A DNA stretch of 10,168 nucleotides from Holosporaceae bacterium (lineage in GTDB: Bacteria > Pseudomonadota > Alphaproteobacteria > UBA3830), in NCBI GenBank assembly GCA_031265715.1, contig JAISCG010000151.1, positions 1-10,168 of the forward strand. The letters run 5' to 3'. This document shows, piece after piece, positions 1 to 6,803 of the stretch. Every line of letters starts with the position of its first letter. Position 1 is the first letter of the stretch. Below the pieces are notes generated by a model. The model was not told where the DNA came from and ran no database searches. It saw only the letters and a program-made list of their open reading frames with translations. The position numbers and the translations under genes are program-made.

Positions 1-616
1 TCACAAATCCGGCATTTCGGGTTGTTGAAACTCCGCCGGAAGTGATGAGACTGTCCGCGTAGCTGCCGTCCGAGTATATCCGGCACGATTTTATGCCGCG
101 ATCGGTATTTTCCCGTGCCTGCAGCACAACAGCTCCGGCTCCGTCACCGAACAAAATGCAGCTTGATCTGTCGGACCAATCGACTATGCGCGAAAAAGTG
201 TCTGCTCCGATGACGAGGGCGCACTTTGCTCTGCCTGATTTTATGTACAAATTTGCGGTATCCAGAGCGAAAACAAATCCGCTGCAGGCGGCGTTCACAT
301 CAAATGCCGCTCCGCCGGAAATTCCGAGATTCTTTTGCACGATTGCCGCCGTCGACGGAAAAGTGTAATCGCCGGTAACCGTTCCGACTATGATCAAATC
401 GACCTCTTCCGGCGCAATTTTCGCATGTTTCAGAGCATTCAGCGCAGCTTCAGACGCTAGAGACGCCGTCGTTTCTTCCTCCGCAACGTATCTCTGACCG
501 ATGCCGGTTCTTGATACAATCCACTCGTCCGACGTATCCAAATCCTTCGGTAAATCCGAATTTTTTACGCATTTTTTCGGCAGCGCGACTCCAAAACCGA
601 CAGGTACCGCGTTCAT
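1..616 (-). CDS. fabH: 3-oxoacyl-ACP synthase III (KAS III), 5' part
   Basis: FabH condenses acetyl-CoA (or another acyl-CoA) with malonyl-ACP to start each round of type II fatty-acid synthesis in the cytoplasm. The first 205 residues are readable on the minus strand; the gene then leaves the window, so about one third is missing. Visible marks are the thiolase-fold start PVGFGVALPKK, the family segment SDEWIVSRTGIGQRYVA (residues 29-45), and the active-site cysteine C111 in NAACSGF. FGDGAGAVVLQ follows near residues 153-163. The catalytic His and Asn lie beyond the window. The start ATG (616-614) overlaps the plsX stop as ATGA, which fixes the start and implies translational coupling. Identity is firm. 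Confidence 0.95.
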   Translation of the reverse strand, partial: MNAVPVGFGVALPKKCVKNSDLPKDLDTSDEWIVSRTGIGQRYVAEEETTASLASEAALNALKHAKIAPEEVDLIIVGTVTGDYTFPSTAAIVQKNLGISGGAAFDVNAACSGFVFALDTANLYIKSGRAKCALVIGADTFSRIVDWSDRSSCILFGDGAGAVVLQARENTDRGIKSCRIYSDGSYADSLITSGGVSTTRNAGFV

Positions 617-1647
617 TTGTCCCCACAAAATTCAAAATCGCAGTGCACTTTAGATTTTTCCGACTGCTCGCGAATTCTATCAAAAATATTATTTTTTAAA
701 ATATCGCAGGTAAACTTCAGCGCATTTGCGAAGCCGACCTCGTCACTGTTTCCGTGACTTTTCACCGCCACTCCGTTAAGTCCCAGAAAAATTGCGCCGT
801 TGTAGAGGCGGGGATCGAGCTTTTTTTTCAGAGATCCGAGTGATGACATCGCCAGAGCTGCTCCGATTCTGGAAAGTAAAGATTCGGACAGTGAATCCTT
901 TAGCTCCGAAACGATATACCCGGCAGTTCCCTCGATTGTTTTCAGCGCCACGTTTCCGGTGAAACCGTCGGTGACTATAACGTCGACGTCTCCCTTGCCG
1001 AAATCGGTGCCTTCGACAAATCCGACGTAATTCTCAAAAAGCTTTTTCAGAATTTCCGCAGTTTTTTTCACGAGACGCGATCCTTTTGCATCCTCTGTCC
1101 CGATATTCAGCAGCGCGAGCTTGATATCTTCTTTGTTGAAAACCGATCGCGCAAGCGCCTCTCCCATAATCGCAAAATCCACAAGATTTTTCACGTCGCA
1201 TTCGGCGTTCGCTCCCAGATCGAGGCAAACCGACTTTCCCCTTTTTCCCGGAATGATCGATGCGATCGCAGGTCGATCTATGCCTTCTACGGTTTTTAAA
1301 ATTATTTTGGAAAGAGCCATGTAGAGTCCCGTATTTCCCGATGACACGACAGCGCCTGCCTCTCTGGTTTGGACAGCCTGAATCGCCAGTCCCATGCTGG
1401 AATCTTTTCCCGTGCGTAGCGATGCCGTTACGCTCATCTCCGCCGTGACCGAATTTTCCGTATGCCGAATTTCGTAGGATACCCTCGACGGAAGCAACCC
1501 AGCATGTTTTTCCAGAATTTCCGCGTTACCGAATATTATAAAATGAAACTCCGGAGCGTTCAGCTTCGCAAGACCGCCAAAAACAGCCTGCGGGGCACGA
1601 TCTCCCCCCATACCGTCAACTGCGATAATTTTTTTATCGTGTGACAT
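613..1647 (-). CDS. plsX: phosphate acyltransferase PlsX
   Basis: PlsX converts acyl-ACP and phosphate to acyl-phosphate, the acyl donor used by PlsY for the first step of glycerophospholipid synthesis; it is a peripheral membrane enzyme. The protein has 344 residues, normal for the family. Visible family motifs in order are VDGMGGDRAP (10-19), SSGNTGLYMALSK (102-114), LDLGANAEC (142-150), NIGTEDAKGS (181-190), VTDGFTGNVALKTIEG (225-240) and FLGLNGVAVKSHGNSD (287-302). The ATG lies one base after the rpmF stop (TGA-T-ATG), so it is surely co-translated with rpmF. The rpmF-plsX-fabH order is widespread in proteobacteria. No promoter of its own is seen. Confidence 0.97.
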   Translation of the reverse strand: MSHDKKIIAVDGMGGDRAPQAVFGGLAKLNAPEFHFIIFGNAEILEKHAGLLPSRVSYEIRHTENSVTAEMSVTASLRTGKDSSMGLAIQAVQTREAGAVVSSGNTGLYMALSKIILKTVEGIDRPAIASIIPGKRGKSVCLDLGANAECDVKNLVDFAIMGEALARSVFNKEDIKLALLNIGTEDAKGSRLVKKTAEILKKLFENYVGFVEGTDFGKGDVDVIVTDGFTGNVALKTIEGTAGYIVSELKDSLSESLLSRIGAALAMSSLGSLKKKLDPRLYNGAIFLGLNGVAVKSHGNSDEVGFANALKFTCDILKNNIFDRIREQSEKSKVHCDFEFCGDK

Positions 1648-1648
1648 A

Positions 1649-1837
1649 TCAGTCGGATTGACGCTTGTCTTTCAAAACTTGGCGGTTGTTATACACTCCG
1701 CAGTTGTTACACAGGTGATGCGGAAGCTTTGGTTCTCCGCAGTTCGGACATAAAACCGTTGCAACCGGAGTAAGAGCCAGATGCGATCTGCGCATGTCCC
1801 TCCGGGATTTTGATATCTTCTTTTTTGGAACAGCCAT
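1649..1837 (-). CDS. rpmF: 50S ribosomal protein bL32
   Basis: bL32 is a small protein of the large ribosomal subunit. The 62-residue product begins [19 protein letters not shown], the usual bL32 start. It carries a four-cysteine zinc ribbon, C30-P-N-C33 and C43-N-N-C46, so it is the zinc-binding (C+) form, and ends in the usual basic tail. The start is set by a strong ribosome binding site AAAGGAG (1850-1844 on the minus strand), six bases before the ATG. It is first gene of the rpmF-plsX-fabH operon and separated from plsX by one base. Confidence 0.97.
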   Translation of the reverse strand: MAVPKKKISKSRRDMRRSHLALTPVATVLCPNCGEPKLPHHLCNNCGVYNNRQVLKDKRQSD

Positions 1838-1864
1838 AACATTCTCCTTTAAAAATACCGTTAT

Positions 1865-1893
1865 TTATTACACAAATATCACAGCACATTCAA
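1865..1893 (-). promoter_or_regulatory. possible promoter of rpmF-plsX-fabH
   Basis: On the minus strand TTGAAT (1893-1888) and TAATAA (1870-1865) are 17 bases apart, in front of the rpmF ribosome binding site. Both hexamers match the sigma70 consensus only partly (4/6 and 3/6). The stretch is AT-rich and other pairs could be chosen, so this is a candidate only. It lies in the divergent gap shared with the 2011 gene. Confidence 0.3.
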
Positions 1894-1963
1894 GATCAAA
1901 ACTATTTTTTCCACATTTTTTTCCGAACGTGTCCCGTTAATTTATTTTTAACGATTACCGGTG

Positions 1964-1969
1964 TATAAT
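1964..1969 (+). promoter_or_regulatory. -10 element (TATAAT) for the 2011-3327 genes
   Basis: A perfect TATAAT lies 41 bases before the start codon at 2011. The -35 side is AT-rich without a good hexamer (TTTATT at 1941-1946 would give a 17-base spacer). A second TATACT at 1987-1992 is an alternative. The strong AAGGAGG ribosome binding site (1996-2002) follows eight bases before the ATG. Confidence 0.45.
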
Positions 1970-2010
1970 TTCTGCTTGGATAACTTTATACTAAAAAGGA
2001 GGAAAAAGCT

Positions 2011-2622
2011 ATGATTTTTTGTAAAAAGATTGTTACGGGTATTTTTGCCTGTTGTTTCCTTTTGAATTCGGGAGTAAGTGCCGAAGAAAAAGGTAATATT
2101 CGAGGAAATTGCTGGGGGTTTTACATGAACAGAGACGGAGAGGGTCCGATAAATGTTGAAACCGAGCATTCCGTCTATGACGAAAACGGAGTCGTTCAAT
2201 CGAAGAAGGAATCCGGACACCTGGAATTTGATAAATTCGGGCGTGCCTACATCCAAAAAGCGGACGGAGGCGAAATTGCCCCGGGTCAGCCGAAACCTGC
2301 GCTGCCGCCGGTAAAAGATATCGAAGGACACCCCGAAATTTTTCAAAAAGTGTGTCCGCGGCATTGTTCCCCGGAGAATTGTCAGCGCGGGGACAGGCAA
2401 TCTGTTATTCGAGCAATTAAGCAGGAGCTGACCGAGCTCGGCAATTTCATCGAACAGGAAGCGATCGGTCGTGGAGGAGATGAGTCCGGGCAGGAGGAAG
2501 CCTATTATCTGGTGAAAAAACGACTGCACAGACTTAAAAAAGTCGCCAAATCTCTGCTGAAAGAAAATAAATTTCAGAAAAGAAAAAAAAGCGGACGGTT
2601 TAATCTCTTTGATTTGTGGTAA
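2011..2622 (+). CDS. exported protein of unknown function with four cysteines
   Basis: I do not recognise the family. The 203-residue product starts with a classic signal peptide: basic K5-K6, a hydrophobic core at residues 7-18, and a likely cleavage after VSA (residue 24), so the mature protein should be in the periplasm or outside. The mature part has cysteines at 34, 115, 119 and 124 (VCPRHCSPENC), which could form disulfides. A Pro-rich patch lies at 92-100 and a charged, probably helical C-terminal third runs over 128-188 with many Lys and Glu. The start is set by AAGGAGG with eight-base spacing. It lies 60 bases upstream of the TadE-like gene and may be co-transcribed, which hints at a role in the same surface assembly; that is inference. 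Confidence 0.75.
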   Translation: MIFCKKIVTGIFACCFLLNSGVSAEEKGNIRGNCWGFYMNRDGEGPINVETEHSVYDENGVVQSKKESGHLEFDKFGRAYIQKADGGEIAPGQPKPALPPVKDIEGHPEIFQKVCPRHCSPENCQRGDRQSVIRAIKQELTELGNFIEQEAIGRGGDESGQEEAYYLVKKRLHRLKKVAKSLLKENKFQKRKKSGRFNLFDLW

Positions 2623-2632
2623 TTAGTGAACG

Positions 2633-2664
2633 GTGCGCAGCTTTCGGAAGGGAGCTGCACTTTT
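2633..2664 (+). terminator. stem-loop between the exported-protein gene and tadE-like gene
   Basis: CAGCT (2638-2642) pairs with AGCTG (2653-2657), and after a two-base bulge GTG (2633-2635) pairs with CAC (2658-2660). The loop is TTCGGAAGGG and four T follow. The T run is short, so it may be a weak attenuator or an mRNA processing or stability hairpin rather than a full terminator. Confidence 0.3.
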
Positions 2665-2682
2665 ACACGGAGGTGTTCTGCG

Positions 2683-3327
2683 ATGCATTCACGCGAAATA
2701 CAGACCGGCGGGCGAAGCGGTGTTTTTACAAAAAAACGACGACGCGGATCTGTTGCAATGGAAGTAGCGATAACGTTTCCGATTCTCTGTAATTTGATAT
2801 TTTTTATGTTGGAGCTGATTAAAATAAATGACGTTCGGATATCTGTGGAAGCCGCGGCAACCGAAATAGCCTTTGAGTTTATGGCATCGAAGAATACGGC
2901 CAAGATCCAACCTCTGATTAACAAATATAAGCCGATTTTTATAAGAGAGAATGAAATTACGTGGTACTTTGACGTGTACGACAGTTTAGAAGAAATGAGC
3001 AAAAATACGGCGCAGTCCTATGTCGGAGAAGTCATATGGCCCGGAGACAACCAAAACTCGGGAAGCTACAGCGGTTCTGATTACGTCGACACCGACAGAA
3101 ACGGCGGTTTTTCTCAGGGAGGGGGAACAGGCAGAATTTCTTTTACTGATTATAAAATGCTGACTTCCTCTCCTTCCGTTGATTTCAGCGGGAAAGCTTT
3201 TGTTGTGACCGTTGTTTGCGATTATCCCTTTAATTCCGATTTCCTGAAAAGGCTTTTCGGAGGAGGCAGGAACACCCCGGGAAGTAAGTTTTTGCTCTGG
3301 GGAAGGTCCGTGGGAGTATGCAGTTGA
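2683..3327 (+). CDS. TadE-like pseudopilin protein
   Basis: TadE and TadF proteins are minor pseudopilins of Flp/Tad pili and related secretion machines; they are cut by a prepilin peptidase and sit in the inner membrane. The 214-residue product has a basic leader KKRRRG (residues 17-22) followed by SVAMEVAITFPILCNLIFFM, with glutamate E27 at +5 after the likely cut at G22. This is the classic type IVb pseudopilin or TadE layout, and one membrane helix spans about 24-45. The rest is a soluble outer part with a Gly/Ser/Asn-rich patch (about 122-150) and a short strand-rich end. I chose ATG 2683 because GGAGGTG (2669-2675) sits just before it; a GTG at 2626 would add 19 residues without any ribosome binding site. 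No tad ATPase, secretin or pilin genes are in the window. Confidence 0.8.
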   Translation: MHSREIQTGGRSGVFTKKRRRGSVAMEVAITFPILCNLIFFMLELIKINDVRISVEAAATEIAFEFMASKNTAKIQPLINKYKPIFIRENEITWYFDVYDSLEEMSKNTAQSYVGEVIWPGDNQNSGSYSGSDYVDTDRNGGFSQGGGTGRISFTDYKMLTSSPSVDFSGKAFVVTVVCDYPFNSDFLKRLFGGGRNTPGSKFLLWGRSVGVCS

Positions 3328-3390
3328 TTTAAATTATATTATAAATATTGATGTCTATGTCCTGAGTTTTATTGTGTGGAGTTATGCTAA

Positions 3391-3564
3391 ATGAAAAGAC
3401 TTTTTACTGAAATTTTGAAATTGGCGCTTTTTATCGGATTGATACTGGGTGCCGCCTACCTGACCGGAAATTGGGATGCTCTGATCCGTCTCATAAAAGA
3501 AGCGCAGCTTCAGATTGGAAACTTGACTAATCAGGTTGTAAGTACGATAAAATCGGTGCTGTAG
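3391..3564 (+). CDS. 57-residue single-pass membrane protein, unknown
   Basis: This short reading frame begins MKRLFTEILKLALFIGLILG. It has two basic residues at the N-terminus, one hydrophobic helix (about residues 8-24), then an amphipathic tail (about 30-55) rich in Ile, Leu, Gln and Lys. GGAG (3378-3381) nine bases upstream of the ATG supports translation. It lies 63 bases after the TadE-like gene on the same strand and may belong to the same transcript. It is not a Flp pilin: the usual Gly-x-x-x-x-Glu-Tyr start is missing. No family recognised. Gene reality rests on the ribosome binding site, membrane-protein-like composition and neighbours. Confidence 0.55.
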   Translation: MKRLFTEILKLALFIGLILGAAYLTGNWDALIRLIKEAQLQIGNLTNQVVSTIKSVL

Positions 3565-3602
3565 ATTAGGTCTGTTCATGTATAGGAAGCGACCATAATA
3601 AT

Positions 3603-3784
3603 CTCACCACCCGTCGCATTAAATTGAGCGTTTCATCTCGTCATTGTGAGGAGCGGCGCGACGCAGCAATCCGGATTTTAAATTTGCTTTAATTTGAGCC
3701 TGCAAAGATATTTCCATAAATACTGCGGAAGACGATTCAAAGAGAAATTGAAATCTCAGATAAAAAAATCCGACGAGTGGTAAG
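3603..3784 (+). repeat. MITE-like repeat, copy A
   Basis: This 182-base element fills most of the convergent gap between the 57-residue gene and the GT-C gene. Its ends are an inverted repeat: CTCACCACCCGTCGCATT (3603-3620) against the complement of 3767-3784, matching at 15 of 18 positions. Inside is one arm of the palindrome (CTCGTCATTGTGAGGAG, 3638-3654) and the AT-rich spacer ATTTTAAATTTGCTT (3675-3689). The second arm present in copies B and C is missing here, so A is an internally deleted copy. Its distal part (3702-3761) matches copy C. No reading frame for a transposase is present. No target-site duplication is obvious. Confidence 0.75.
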
Positions 3785-3795
3785 CATGAAGAGGT

Positions 3796-5691
3796 CTATT
3801 GGTCGACAATCTTCGCAATCACAATATCGCTGAATTTCGGCGGCAGATCGACGATTTCGATCCACGGCGGCGGAGTGTTTTCCATTATCATTTTGGAAAG
3901 ACTTCCGGGTTTTTTATATTGCCCTTTGCGAATAAATATGTAGGAGCTGCCGGTCTCTTTTATTATGTCTTTTACCGTTTTTTCGTCGTACATGTCTTCC
4001 ATTACTTTGTAGGAAGAAATTATCCCCCGGGTTTGCCGATGATACGGCGCTCCGACCACGCTGTGTTTCGTGTAATAAAGTATCTGCGGACCGTCGTTGC
4101 TGTGAGCCATGATCACGACCGGATCTTTGCTCAGATTATCGATCGTCTCGAACAACTCTTGTTTCGTATAGGAAGCGGAATTTTCCTCGGTTTCGTCGTC
4201 TCTGTGATCCAAAAAGGCGGTGAAAAATACGAACAACAGGGATACTAAAATCGTCAGAAGCATTTTTTGGAATTTTCCGAACGTTTTCGTAAAATTGCAG
4301 TTCATCACAAAATCCGTGATCAGCGGCAGCGAAAACAGTACCGAATAGGGCAGCATTCTGCAGGCCATTCCGGAGAAAATCGTGTAACAAATCGCGTTAG
4401 CAATCACGATATACCATAAAAAATCCGAGGAGGTATTTTTTTTTGCCAGCAATTGCCTGATTTTTCGGATAACGGCGATCAGCGTTATGCCGGCGTGCGC
4501 GATGAAAAAATACGTATTGCCGTTCTCAAACGGAGATTTCATTTCGGAAACTCTACTGAGCCAGATTTCCTTCACGTAATCGTCGATATTTGCGCTCATT
4601 CCGCCCAAAAATTTCGGATATACAAGCAAAAATACGGAGGCAATGATTGCGGACCAAACGAGCGCCGCGGTGATCCTGTTTCTGAAATTTCGTCCGAAAT
4701 ACACTATATTGACGCCGACAAAAAGCGCTCCGCAGGTGAACAGAACCGCGTGCGGCGCCGATATTTTGTCGTATTCCGCTGGGGAAACGAACGGAAAAAT
4801 CGCCAATATCAAAAAAATAACGGGAATGTGCAAATTTTTCAGAATGCCGCTTTCGGTGAATTTCGGATGAAAAGTTGTGTAGGAACCCGACATCAAAAGA
4901 ATGCACATCGCCAAATACAAATTACATCCGGAACCGGGCGCAAAAAAGACGATCAGTCCGATGAGCATGGCGATCATCAAAAAATTTACGTGGAGAAATT
5001 TAAGTTTTTTGACGTCGGAAAACGCATGAATAAACAGAATTCCGCTTGTCAGTAAAATCGGAATCAGCGTTTCCGGCGAAATCCAGACGCACAGAGCGGC
5101 CGATACAGCCGCCGGAAGGCATGAGTCCGCCCGAAAATCGTATTTCAGGATATTCGCCACACTATATAAATAAATAAGGATAAACAGCATGATAAAAGCG
5201 TGATGATCCGGCCGTCCGAACATGCCGAAAATTATAACCAGCGGATGCGCCGCCAGCAGAGCCGTCGTCAAAAACGCCTCTTCTTTCTGCATCAAGTGCC
5301 TGATGACGGCGAAAAACATCGCGACGGTGACGATTTTCACAACTGGGCTGATGAAAAAACAAACATAATCGATGGATCGGTTGATCGAATTCAGGAAAAA
5401 ATTCAGTATATATATCGGAACAATCAGAAAAAAATCGTAGAATCGGGTCCAGTGCAGATCGCATCCGAAGGGAGCGTTGCTGCGCGCGATAACCGTATTT
5501 CCCCAGTCGTGATTCGCGAAAAAGTCTCTTATTCGAACTATTCGCATGTAATCGTCCGTATCTGCAAAATTCATGGAAAATCCGTTCATCTGCAAATAAT
5601 ACAAAATATTCGTGACGATACTCAAAATGATGAGAATCAATATCTCAAGTCTGTTTTTATAAAATTGACCGCCCAATAAGTCGCTCCGCAT
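3796..5691 (-). CDS. polytopic GT-C-like membrane glycosyltransferase, putative
   Basis: The 631-residue product has about a dozen hydrophobic segments between residues 15 and 490, then a soluble C-terminal domain of about 140 residues. After the first helix comes FADTDDYMRIVRIRDFF (42-58), an acidic DTDD motif in the first outer loop as in GT-C enzymes that use lipid-linked sugars. HWTRFYD (80-86), GRPDHHAF (159-166) and VVGAPYHR (545-552) match a family of STT3/ArnT-like membrane proteins that I know from Alphaproteobacteria. A role in moving a sugar or glycan from a polyprenyl carrier outside the inner membrane is inferred; donor and acceptor are unknown. It stands alone, convergent with the TadE cluster. 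The ATG at 5691 has no clear ribosome binding site (see the TATAAC upstream). Confidence 0.75.
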   Translation of the reverse strand: MRSDLLGGQFYKNRLEILILIILSIVTNILYYLQMNGFSMNFADTDDYMRIVRIRDFFANHDWGNTVIARSNAPFGCDLHWTRFYDFFLIVPIYILNFFLNSINRSIDYVCFFISPVVKIVTVAMFFAVIRHLMQKEEAFLTTALLAAHPLVIIFGMFGRPDHHAFIMLFILIYLYSVANILKYDFRADSCLPAAVSAALCVWISPETLIPILLTSGILFIHAFSDVKKLKFLHVNFLMIAMLIGLIVFFAPGSGCNLYLAMCILLMSGSYTTFHPKFTESGILKNLHIPVIFLILAIFPFVSPAEYDKISAPHAVLFTCGALFVGVNIVYFGRNFRNRITAALVWSAIIASVFLLVYPKFLGGMSANIDDYVKEIWLSRVSEMKSPFENGNTYFFIAHAGITLIAVIRKIRQLLAKKNTSSDFLWYIVIANAICYTIFSGMACRMLPYSVLFSLPLITDFVMNCNFTKTFGKFQKMLLTILVSLLFVFFTAFLDHRDDETEENSASYTKQELFETIDNLSKDPVVIMAHSNDGPQILYYTKHSVVGAPYHRQTRGIISSYKVMEDMYDEKTVKDIIKETGSSYIFIRKGQYKKPGSLSKMIMENTPPPWIEIVDLPPKFSDIVIAKIVDQ

Positions 5692-5695
5692 CTGT

Positions 5696-5701
5696 GTTAT
5701 A
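5696..5701 (-). promoter_or_regulatory. possible -10 element (TATAAC) of the GT-C-like gene
   Basis: On the minus strand TATAAC lies only four bases before the ATG at 5691-5689, and no ribosome binding site lies between. If it is the -10 box, transcription would begin at or next to the start codon and the mRNA would be leaderless. No good -35 box is seen 17 bases upstream. Confidence 0.3.
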
Positions 5702-5741
5702 AACCAATATTCAACAAAAACATTTATTTTTCGTTAAAAAA

Positions 5742-5849
5742 ATGAAAATTGATCGCTTCTTCACGAGTGAAGTGCAACAAAGGTATTCGCCTGAGTAGTG
5801 GAAAGTGTCAGGTCCGGAGAAAACCTCAAACGGTGTTTTGTACTTTAGC
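5742..5849 (+). pseudogene. possible remnant of the 5' end of a class II ribonucleotide reductase gene
   Basis: The frame from ATG 5742 reads MKIDRFFTSEVQQRYSPE, a TAG stop at 5796, then WKVSGPEKTSNGVLYFS. From memory, alphaproteobacterial vitamin B12-dependent ribonucleotide reductase (NrdJ) starts MRIERRFTTAGQSPYAG and continues to a segment ending NPDGSIVF. The first 15 residues align without gaps (M, I, R, F, T, Q, Y identical; K/R, D/E and S/T conservative). With one gap, S, G and F after the stop also line up. Similarity ends near 5846, and there is no ribosome binding site. The rest of the 5692-6018 gap shows only AT-rich sequence and the promoter region of the next gene. The match is short and recalled, so chance is possible. 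Confidence 0.35.
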
Positions 5850-5946
5850 ACCTTCCGCGCTCGATTATTTTTTTTAATTTACCTGTTTTTTATCCGTAAT
5901 ATCATTAAAGTCATATTTTTTTGTAAAATTAATTGAAATTTAACTC

Positions 5947-5975
5947 TTGTCGACTACAATAACATCTGATACCAT
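5947..5975 (+). promoter_or_regulatory. possible promoter of the repeat-protein gene
   Basis: TTGTCG (5947-5952) and TACCAT (5970-5975) have a 17-base spacer; each matches the sigma70 consensus at 4 of 6 positions. TATAAA at 5982-5987 is an alternative -10. The region is AT-rich, so the choice is uncertain. A strong ribosome binding site, AAGGAGG (6007-6013), lies five bases before the ATG at 6019. Confidence 0.3.
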
Positions 5976-6018
5976 TTTGGTTATAAATGATACTTATTAA
6001 CAAATTAAGGAGGACGGT

Positions 6019-6777
6019 ATGGAATCAAGAAATATACCCCTAAAAGAGATGTTGGCAACTGTGTTGATGTGCACCTGTTTCGATTTTTCTGTGATCGCAA
6101 TGAATAAAGGCATACTCATAGATGGAGTTGCTTCGAGAAATGGGCAGGAGCAGTGGAATTATACTGAGTATAAAGGAGGTCCTCATAGGCTATATGTTAT
6201 TCGAAACAACGAAGATGCCGAAAAGCTGGTTGACGGATGTCCTTTTGAAGCAATACAGGTTTGTGGAGAAGTTACAGTACCTTTGGATCTGTCGAAGTGT
6301 AAGAATTTGGAGGAATTGACTATTAATAGCAACATTAATGGGTCGATAGATCTATCCAACTGTAATACACTGGCGCGCCTGACAATTCACGGCAACATTA
6401 GCGGATCGATAACTTTGCCGGAAGCTCTGTATTCCTTGGATATTTACGACAAACTTAGCGGAACAATAATATTCCCGGCAAGTGAGGGGCAGCTAATGGA
6501 TGTATTTATCGGGTCCGATGCAGAAATTACTAACAAGCTGGATCTGTCAAATTGCAATAATCTGAGGAAAATAACAATTCTTGGCAAACTTAGGGGAGGA
6601 ATAGTGCCTTCCGGAAAGTTCGAAAAGGTCACAGTCTCCTCTAATGCAGAAATCACAGGAGGACTTGACCTCTCACGTTGTACCTGGTTGAGTGAAGTGC
6701 AGACCAAAAAAGGACTTGAAAATCTATTAACGCTTCCGCGGCAGAGTCCATTCCTTATACATAGAACCTTAAATTAG
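6019..6777 (+). CDS. exported leucine-rich-repeat-like protein
   Basis: The 252-residue product has a hydrophobic export signal at residues 11-27, with a possible cut after VIA (27). After a short unique domain (28-88, with C74 and C82) it carries a repeat region at 89-228. Units of about 20-22 residues include LDLSKCKNLEELTINSNI, DLSNCNTLARLTIHGNI and LDLSNCNNLRKITILGKL, and they end with LDLSRCTWLSEV. Between them are variant units with proline or the AEIT motif (168-171, 210-213). The pattern fits a solenoid of the leucine-rich-repeat or BspA-like kind, usually a binding surface for proteins. AAGGAGG (6007-6013) sets the start. Codon choice looks more AT-rich than in the housekeeping neighbours, and the gene sits just before a repeat and a tRNA gene, so transfer is possible. 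Ligand unknown. Confidence 0.75.
   Translation: MESRNIPLKEMLATVLMCTCFDFSVIAMNKGILIDGVASRNGQEQWNYTEYKGGPHRLYVIRNNEDAEKLVDGCPFEAIQVCGEVTVPLDLSKCKNLEELTINSNINGSIDLSNCNTLARLTIHGNISGSITLPEALYSLDIYDKLSGTIIFPASEGQLMDVFIGSDAEITNKLDLSNCNNLRKITILGKLRGGIVPSGKFEKVTVSSNAEITGGLDLSRCTWLSEVQTKKGLENLLTLPRQSPFLIHRTLN
6283..6702 (+). repeat. internal coding repeats of the exported protein
   Basis: About seven degenerate units of 60-66 bases encode the LDLSxCxxLxxLTI pattern. The clearest pair encodes DLSNCNTLARLTI and DLSNCNNLRKITI. Units built on LDLS alternate with units built on a proline or SNAEIT start, so the true period may be a double unit. Such arrays can change in copy number by recombination. Confidence 0.6.
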
Positions 6778-6803
6778 TAATGCAGTTTTTTTTGGGTACA
6801 TAG

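Noticed and set aside
1948..2529. 193-codon open frame on the minus strand
   Set aside because: Antisense to the exported-protein gene, which has a strong ribosome binding site and a signal peptide.
2626..2682. GTG start adding 19 residues to the TadE-like protein
   Set aside because: No ribosome binding site, and the added part overlaps the hairpin; ATG 2683 has GGAGGTG directly upstream and gives a normal short basic leader.
3565..3795. Small genes in the convergent gap
   Set aside because: The stretch is accounted for by repeat copy A; no frame with a ribosome binding site is visible.
4453..5055. 200-codon open frame on the plus strand
   Set aside because: Antisense to the GT-C-like gene; composition is rich in Arg, Asn and Gln as expected for a shadow of a hydrophobic coding strand.
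5821..5880. Rho-independent terminator at the T8 run near 5870
   Set aside because: The only nearby stem (GGTG/CACC) has four pairs and ends about 20 bases before the T run.
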